Assembly (NCBI GenBank): GCA_910577505.1
Contig: CAJTLN010000004.1
Location: 62,001 to 126,000, forward strand
Direction: 5' to 3'
DNA: 64,000 bases
From: an uncultured Bacilli bacterium
GTDB lineage: Bacteria > Bacillota_I > Bacilli_A > RF39 > UBA660
Below the pieces are notes generated by a model. That model was not told where the DNA came from. It worked only from the letters and a program-made list of their open reading frames with translations, and searched no databases. Below are positions 59,834 to 64,000 of the stretch, one piece after another. Position 1 is the stretch's first letter, and every line of letters begins with the position of its first letter. The translations under genes and the position numbers were made by a program.

Positions 59834-61294
59834 TTATTTTAAAAATTTTAATTTCTTATAATTTACTATAAATGTTATAAATCCAACTACTAGCAAGATA
59901 CTTACAGTAAAAAATGCTATATCCCTAGTTTCAGGATTTCTAGGTAAAAATACTACTTCAACTAAAACATCACTAGCTGGCATTGTAAACTTATTAGAAT
60001 TATATTCTATAACATTTCCATCTTTATCAGTTATTTTAATAGAATCTAATACATAACCATTATCTGGATGAGCTTCAAATGTTATTTCATCACCATAACG
60101 TGCTTCAAGAACGATATCAATCTTACCTTTTCCTTCTATTTTAGTTGTAATTTTTCTCGGAAGATAATATTCTTCTAAAAGCATTTCACAATCATAATTC
60201 ATCGACATTTTTGGAAGAATTGGATTTAAATTAATATCTCTACATGTACCAGTTGTTCTATTAATTGTAAAACCATCTTTTGAAGGTTCTATTAATAAAT
60301 AGCGTGAATCTTCTCCTTCAACCTTTTGCACTAAGTTACCTTCCATATCAAATATTAAAATATCTGATTCAAATTCAGGCAATGCATCTCTTGCTAGTGG
60401 TGTTTTAACCAAAGAATACCCTATAGCAACAATATAATTATCGACAAATCTTGCATTAACAATAATATTATATTCTTCAAAATCTTTTGACCAAACTTTT
60501 CCACCATTATTATTGGCCAAAAGTAATGTACCAATAGTATCACATGGCGCTGTTCTAGAGTTATCTTCAAACAATGAATTTATATTTATTAAACAATCAC
60601 TTTTTACTCCTCCAGTAATTAATTTACTTTCTTTAAAATCAATAGATATATATTGAGTATAATCATCCATTAAATCATTAAATAAAATTTCACCATAATA
60701 AACAGAAGGATAATATTTCTTAATTAAATTTTCAGTTAAGTCTTTTGTTGTTGTCTTTGTAAAATCTTTATCAACTATATATATTTTACTTTCATCTGGA
60801 TTAACAAAAGCAAGTTCATCATTATATGTAGAAATATAATTAATTCCAAAAGTTTTTAAACTTTTAGTCATCATAAGAATATTATTCTTAATATCATTTG
60901 GTAATTCGATCTCATCTACTTTATTAAGCTTATCATCAAACTTAAATAACGAAAATAAATCATCTTCCATATCATATACAATTGCATAAATATTATTATC
61001 TATACTAGCCATTGCATAAACAACACTATTTTTTAATATAGTTGATGCTAATGATTCACCTTTAAAATTATAATACTGAATCTTAGTAGCTGGATAATCA
61101 TAAAAATAAACGTCAGAATCAACATATCCTTTATCAAAGGCTATAGTCGTATTATATGGAATACCTTCATAAGATAATTCACTTTTTTGTTCTTTACTCC
61201 AACCATATTTGAAGACTTCATCTTTAGCATTTACCGATAAAATAACTGCAAAAAATAAAATTAATACAAAAAGCATACTTTTTATATTTTTCAT
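59834..61294 (-). CDS. secreted surface protein with variant sorting tail, copy 2
   Basis: A 486-aa paralogue of copy 1: same signal type and VNAKDEVFKYGW start, the same beta-rich middle with GYSLVKT and ESDILIFDMEGN, and an almost identical C-terminal domain with TMPASDVLVEVVFLPR, NPETRD, hydrophobic helix and KKLKFLK. The tail resembles a sortase signal with Arg in place of Gly. The DNA of the two C-terminal parts is nearly the same over about 115 bases, while the N-terminal two thirds have drifted. A GGTGAAG site precedes the ATG. Confidence 0.75.
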   Translation of the reverse strand: MKNIKSMLFVLILFFAVILSVNAKDEVFKYGWSKEQKSELSYEGIPYNTTIAFDKGYVDSDVYFYDYPATKIQYYNFKGESLASTILKNSVVYAMASIDNNIYAIVYDMEDDLFSLFKFDDKLNKVDEIELPNDIKNNILMMTKSLKTFGINYISTYNDELAFVNPDESKIYIVDKDFTKTTTKDLTENLIKKYYPSVYYGEILFNDLMDDYTQYISIDFKESKLITGGVKSDCLININSLFEDNSRTAPCDTIGTLLLANNNGGKVWSKDFEEYNIIVNARFVDNYIVAIGYSLVKTPLARDALPEFESDILIFDMEGNLVQKVEGEDSRYLLIEPSKDGFTINRTTGTCRDINLNPILPKMSMNYDCEMLLEEYYLPRKITTKIEGKGKIDIVLEARYGDEITFEAHPDNGYVLDSIKITDKDGNVIEYNSNKFTMPASDVLVEVVFLPRNPETRDIAFFTVSILLVVGFITFIVNYKKLKFLK

Positions 61295-61427
61295 AACTTC
61301 ACCTCTATTATAAATAGTAAAACAATAGCAAAAAACATTACAAACATTTCTAGTTATTGGTTTACACTTTTCACTTTATTAATTATGATATCCAAATATT
61401 AATAAAATAAATATCCAATATATACCA

Positions 61428-61456
61428 GAAAAAAAGAGACATCTAAATATCTCTTA
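61428..61456 (-). terminator. intrinsic terminator after clpB
   Basis: AAGAGATAT-TTAG-ATGTCTCTT with one bulge on the minus strand, followed by a T run; includes the clpB stop codon. Confidence 0.7.
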
Positions 61457-63563
61457 TAAAAAATTGTTTATCACTATTAAAATCAACTAAAATTTCAGAA
61501 TTATCAATTTGTTTGCCTTCAATTAATCTAATTGCAACTAATGTCTCTACATTATCAGACACATATCTTTTTATTGGTCGTGCTCCAAATGATTCATCGT
61601 AAGAATTATTAATAATCGCCTCTTTAGCTTCATCACTTAAACTAATAGTAATTCCTCTATTTTTTAATCTATTATTTATTTCTAAAATTATTTTATCTAA
61701 TATCTTATAAACAACATCTTTACCTAAACTATTAAACATCAAAGTCTCATCTATTCTATTTAAAAACTCTGGTTTAAATGTTCTTCTAAGTTCTTTGTTT
61801 ATCATCTCTTCTTTATTATCAAGATTTTCTAAAATAAATTCACTACCTAAATTACTAGTCATAATTATAATAGTATTCTTAAAATCTACAGTTCTACCTT
61901 GACTATCAGTGATTCTACCATCATCAAGAATTTGAAGTAATATATTAAATACATCTGGGTGAGCCTTTTCAATCTCATCAAATAAAACTATTGAATAAGG
62001 GTTTCTTCTAACTGCTTCTGTTAATTGTCCTCCTTCTTCATAACCAACATATCCTGGTGCAGCACCAATAAGTCTTGATACATTATACGATTCCATATAT
62101 TCACTCATATCTATACGTATCATATGACGTTCATCATCAAACAATTCATAAGCTAGAGTCTTAGCAACTTCTGTCTTACCTACCCCAGTAGGACCTAAGA
62201 ACAAGAATGAACCAATTGGTCTATTTGGATCTTTTATACCAGCTCTACTACGTATAATAGCATTACTTACTTTCTTTAAAACATCATCTTGACCAATAAC
62301 TCTTTGTTTCATAGTTTCTTCTAGTTTAAGTAATTTTTCTTTTTCACCTTCAACTAACTTAGACAAAGGGACATTAGTCCACTTAGATACAACTGTTGCA
62401 ATATCTTCTTCATTAACAGTATCACTAATTAAAACATTTTTATTATTCTTGCGCAAATCCTCTAATTCTTGTTCTAATCTTGGAATATCCCCATGGCGTA
62501 ATCTTGCCGCAGTATCTAAATCATAATTACTTTCTGCTTCTTTTAACTTATACTTACTTGTCTCTAAAGCTTTCTTCTTATCTAAAATAGCTTGATTAAC
62601 TTCTTTCTCTTTATTAAAGTCATCTTTTAACTTAGATTCTTTTAATTTAAGATTATATAATTCATCATCTAATTCTTGTAATCTCTTTTTACTTTGTTCA
62701 TCTTTTTCTTTCTTTAAAGATTGTCTTTCTATTTCAAGTAACATAATCTTTCTTGTTAACTTATCTAGACTAACTGGAACACTATCCATTTCAACTTTAA
62801 TAGTAGCACAAGCTTCATCAATTAAATCTATTGCTTTATCTGGTAAGAATCTATCAGTAATATATCTATCTGATAAAGTTGCTGCTGCAATAATTGCTCT
62901 ATCTTTAATATTAACTCCATGGTGAACTTCAAATCTTTCTTTTAAACCACGTAATATTGCTATTGTATCTTCTACACTTGGTGCTTTAACAATAATTTTT
63001 TGAAATCTTCTCTCTAAAGCCCCATCTTTCTCTATATATTTACGATATTCATTTAGTGTAGTAGCACCAATACATTTTATCTCTCCACGAGCAAGCATTG
63101 GTTTAAGCATATTACCAACATTCATTGTTCCTTCTTCACCACTACCAACTATCATATGAATTTCATCAATAAATAAGATTATTTTACCATCTGACTCTTT
63201 AATTTCCTTTAAAACAGCTTTTAATCTTTCCTCAAATTCACCACGATACTTAGCACCAGCTACTAAGGCAGCCAAATCAAGTTCCCAAATCGTTTTATTC
63301 TTTAAACTTTCAGGAACATCACCACTGATAATACGTAATGCCAATCCCTCAACTATTGCTGTTTTACCAACACCTGGTTCACCAATTAATACAGGATTAT
63401 TCTTAGTCTTTCTTGAAAGTATTCTAGTAATGCTTCTTATTTCATCATCACGTCCTATTACAGGATCTACTTTATTTTGCTTAGCACTTTCTGTAATATC
63501 ACGACCATATTTTTTTAATACATCTTCCTCTTCTTGTTGTGGCATATTATATCCATAATTCAT
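61443..63563 (-). CDS. clpB: ClpB/ClpC-type AAA+ disaggregase lacking the N-domain
   Basis: A 706-aa Hsp100 protein with two AAA+ modules. The first has GEPGVGKT and ILFIDEIHMIVG, the second GPTGVGKT, VLFDEIEKAHPDVFN and NRIDE. A helical middle region lies between (about residues 285-375), with an ARLRHGDIP element usual in ClpB. The N-terminal domain of full-length ClpB (about 140 residues) is missing, so it starts near residue 10 with DVLKKYGRDITESAKQNKVD. I see no ClpP-binding IGF loop. It unfolds and rescues aggregated proteins. A CIRCE element at its promoter indicates HrcA repression. Confidence 0.9.
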   Translation of the reverse strand: MNYGYNMPQQEEEDVLKKYGRDITESAKQNKVDPVIGRDDEIRSITRILSRKTKNNPVLIGEPGVGKTAIVEGLALRIISGDVPESLKNKTIWELDLAALVAGAKYRGEFEERLKAVLKEIKESDGKIILFIDEIHMIVGSGEEGTMNVGNMLKPMLARGEIKCIGATTLNEYRKYIEKDGALERRFQKIIVKAPSVEDTIAILRGLKERFEVHHGVNIKDRAIIAAATLSDRYITDRFLPDKAIDLIDEACATIKVEMDSVPVSLDKLTRKIMLLEIERQSLKKEKDEQSKKRLQELDDELYNLKLKESKLKDDFNKEKEVNQAILDKKKALETSKYKLKEAESNYDLDTAARLRHGDIPRLEQELEDLRKNNKNVLISDTVNEEDIATVVSKWTNVPLSKLVEGEKEKLLKLEETMKQRVIGQDDVLKKVSNAIIRSRAGIKDPNRPIGSFLFLGPTGVGKTEVAKTLAYELFDDERHMIRIDMSEYMESYNVSRLIGAAPGYVGYEEGGQLTEAVRRNPYSIVLFDEIEKAHPDVFNILLQILDDGRITDSQGRTVDFKNTIIIMTSNLGSEFILENLDNKEEMINKELRRTFKPEFLNRIDETLMFNSLGKDVVYKILDKIILEINNRLKNRGITISLSDEAKEAIINNSYDESFGARPIKRYVSDNVETLVAIRLIEGKQIDNSEILVDFNSDKQFFIRDI

Positions 63564-63587
63564 AATTATCCCTCCATATCACTTATC

Positions 63588-63615
63588 ATTATACTCGCAA
63601 ATTAGCACTTGTCAA
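63588..63615 (-). promoter_or_regulatory. promoter of clpB
   Basis: TTGACA (63615-63610) and TATAAT (63593-63588), 16-base spacer. The -35 hexamer lies in the CIRCE spacer. Confidence 0.85.
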
Positions 63616-63628
63616 CACAGAGTGCTAA
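63602..63628. promoter_or_regulatory. CIRCE element (HrcA operator)
   Basis: TTAGCACTT-N9-GAGTGCTAA, one base off the consensus TTAGCACTC-N9-GAGTGCTAA. It overlaps the -35 region of the clpB promoter, so HrcA should block transcription until heat stress. Confidence 0.93.
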
Positions 63629-63637
63629 TTTATATTA

Positions 63638-63671
63638 TATAAAAAATACAAAGTTATATCCCTTTGTATTA
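63638..63671 (-). terminator. intrinsic terminator after the right-edge gene
   Basis: AATACAAAG (63645-63653) and CTTTGTATT (63662-63670) with an eight-base loop and a T run on the minus strand, just before the clpB promoter. Confidence 0.75.
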
Positions 63672-64000
63672 TTCAACAGTTTTCTTGTATATTTTATCAT
63701 CTTGTGCTTTTTTAGATAAATCATCACTAAATTTAACAGCAACATTATATTCATCTACTGCAACATAATAATTTTCTCTTATATAAGGATATTCTTCCAT
63801 AACCTCCATAATATCTTCTACAATTGGTGAAGGATATACTATAAACTTACCATCCTCATCTTTTTTCACATTATAAGCTTGATAAATATAATGCACTTCT
63901 TTTTCTTTTCCAGTTAAGTCTTCATGTTCAGGATCATTTGTCCAATAATAACTTGTCGAACTTCCAACTCTTGAATTTGTATTATAAGAATATTCATAAA
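63669..64000 (-). CDS. hypothetical protein, C-terminal part (cut by window edge)
   Basis: The frame is open from the window edge to a stop at 63669, giving at least 110 residues; the GTG at 63896 inside it is an internal codon, not a needed start, because coding continues upstream with YNTNSRVGSSTSYYWTNDPE. The visible part is rich in Tyr, Asp, Glu and Lys, with YPSPIVEDIMEVMEEYPYIR and a basic-acidic end (KKAQDDKIYKKTVE). No membrane segment or known motif. It ends in a terminator upstream of the clpB promoter. Confidence 0.6.
   Translation of the reverse strand, partial: YEYSYNTNSRVGSSTSYYWTNDPEHEDLTGKEKEVHYIYQAYNVKKDEDGKFIVYPSPIVEDIMEVMEEYPYIRENYYVAVDEYNVAVKFSDDLSKKAQDDKIYKKTVE

Noticed and set aside
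63669..63896. A 75-aa gene starting at the GTG at 63896
   Set aside because: The frame continues open upstream to the window edge, so the GTG is most likely internal.
1..64000. Mycoplasma-type genetic code (TGA as Trp)
   Set aside because: TGA serves as stop at several gene ends (for example the Cse60-like gene, a YfhO gene and the CPBP gene), and Trp is read from TGG throughout.

Overview
The window is AT-rich, densely packed and mostly transcribed from the minus strand. It looks like chromosome of a low-GC Gram-positive bacterium (Bacilli/Erysipelotrichia-like, perhaps an uncultured gut lineage). The evidence is a tyrS gene behind a T-box, clpB behind a CIRCE operator, a Gram-positive-type Tad secretion locus, SipW/TasA surface-protein modules, and a CotY/CotZ/ExsY-like spore coat protein with a Cse60-like protein. 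TGA is used as a normal stop at several gene ends, so this is not a Mycoplasma-code organism. I see no tRNA, rRNA, insertion sequence, CRISPR array or prophage.

Layout, left to right. 1-664: N-terminal part of a YfhO-family membrane protein. 665-1317: no intact gene, remains of a decayed membrane-protein gene. 1318-12529 (minus): a seven-gene Tad-type operon (anchored surface protein, 1951-aa secreted candidate thioester adhesin, TadE-like protein, CpaB-like SAF protein, CpaF ATPase, TadB-like and TadC-like proteins) with a good promoter at 12559-12587. 12641-14749 (plus): thioredoxin-like, CPBP protease and metallophosphoesterase operon. 14768-22000: membrane glycosyltransferase-like protein, spore coat protein, EIIB-like protein, FtsW/RodA family protein, small Tyr/Pro-rich coat-like protein, kinase-like protein and a second YfhO protein. 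22031-23424: tyrS with a compact T-box. 23447-33670: a cadherin-like surface protein, a YtxH/DUF948 envelope cluster, a lipoprotein, trmB, a SpoVB/MurJ-type flippase preceded by a 58-aa Cse60-like gene, and a third YfhO protein. 33734-36734: thymidine kinase, ATPase-CYTH fusion, histidine phosphatase and a NUDIX-HTH regulator whose likely operator sits in its own promoter and again in front of the phosphatase.

37362-58233 is the most unusual part. It holds at least six TasA/camelysin-like exported proteins, two SipW-type signal peptidases, a third SipW-like protein without catalytic residues, a membrane-anchored McrB-type AAA+ ATPase with a DUF2357-like partner, two unrecognised proteins, and a 2.36-kDa-residue-class giant (about 2358 aa) whose centre is a long Gly-Gly-Asn-rich solenoid. 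Ten of these genes (49388 down to 41081) form one tight transcription unit, so a McrBC-like ATPase module appears wired into a surface-fibre export operon. 58332-61294 carries two tandem paralogous surface proteins with a variant cell-wall-sorting tail, 61443-63563 clpB under HrcA-type control, and the right edge cuts a further gene.

Taken together the window is dominated by cell-surface construction: a Tad machine, SipW-processed fibres, giant adhesins, three YfhO proteins and sporulation/envelope genes, mixed with a few housekeeping genes. Start codons were adjusted where a ribosome binding site clearly favours an internal start.
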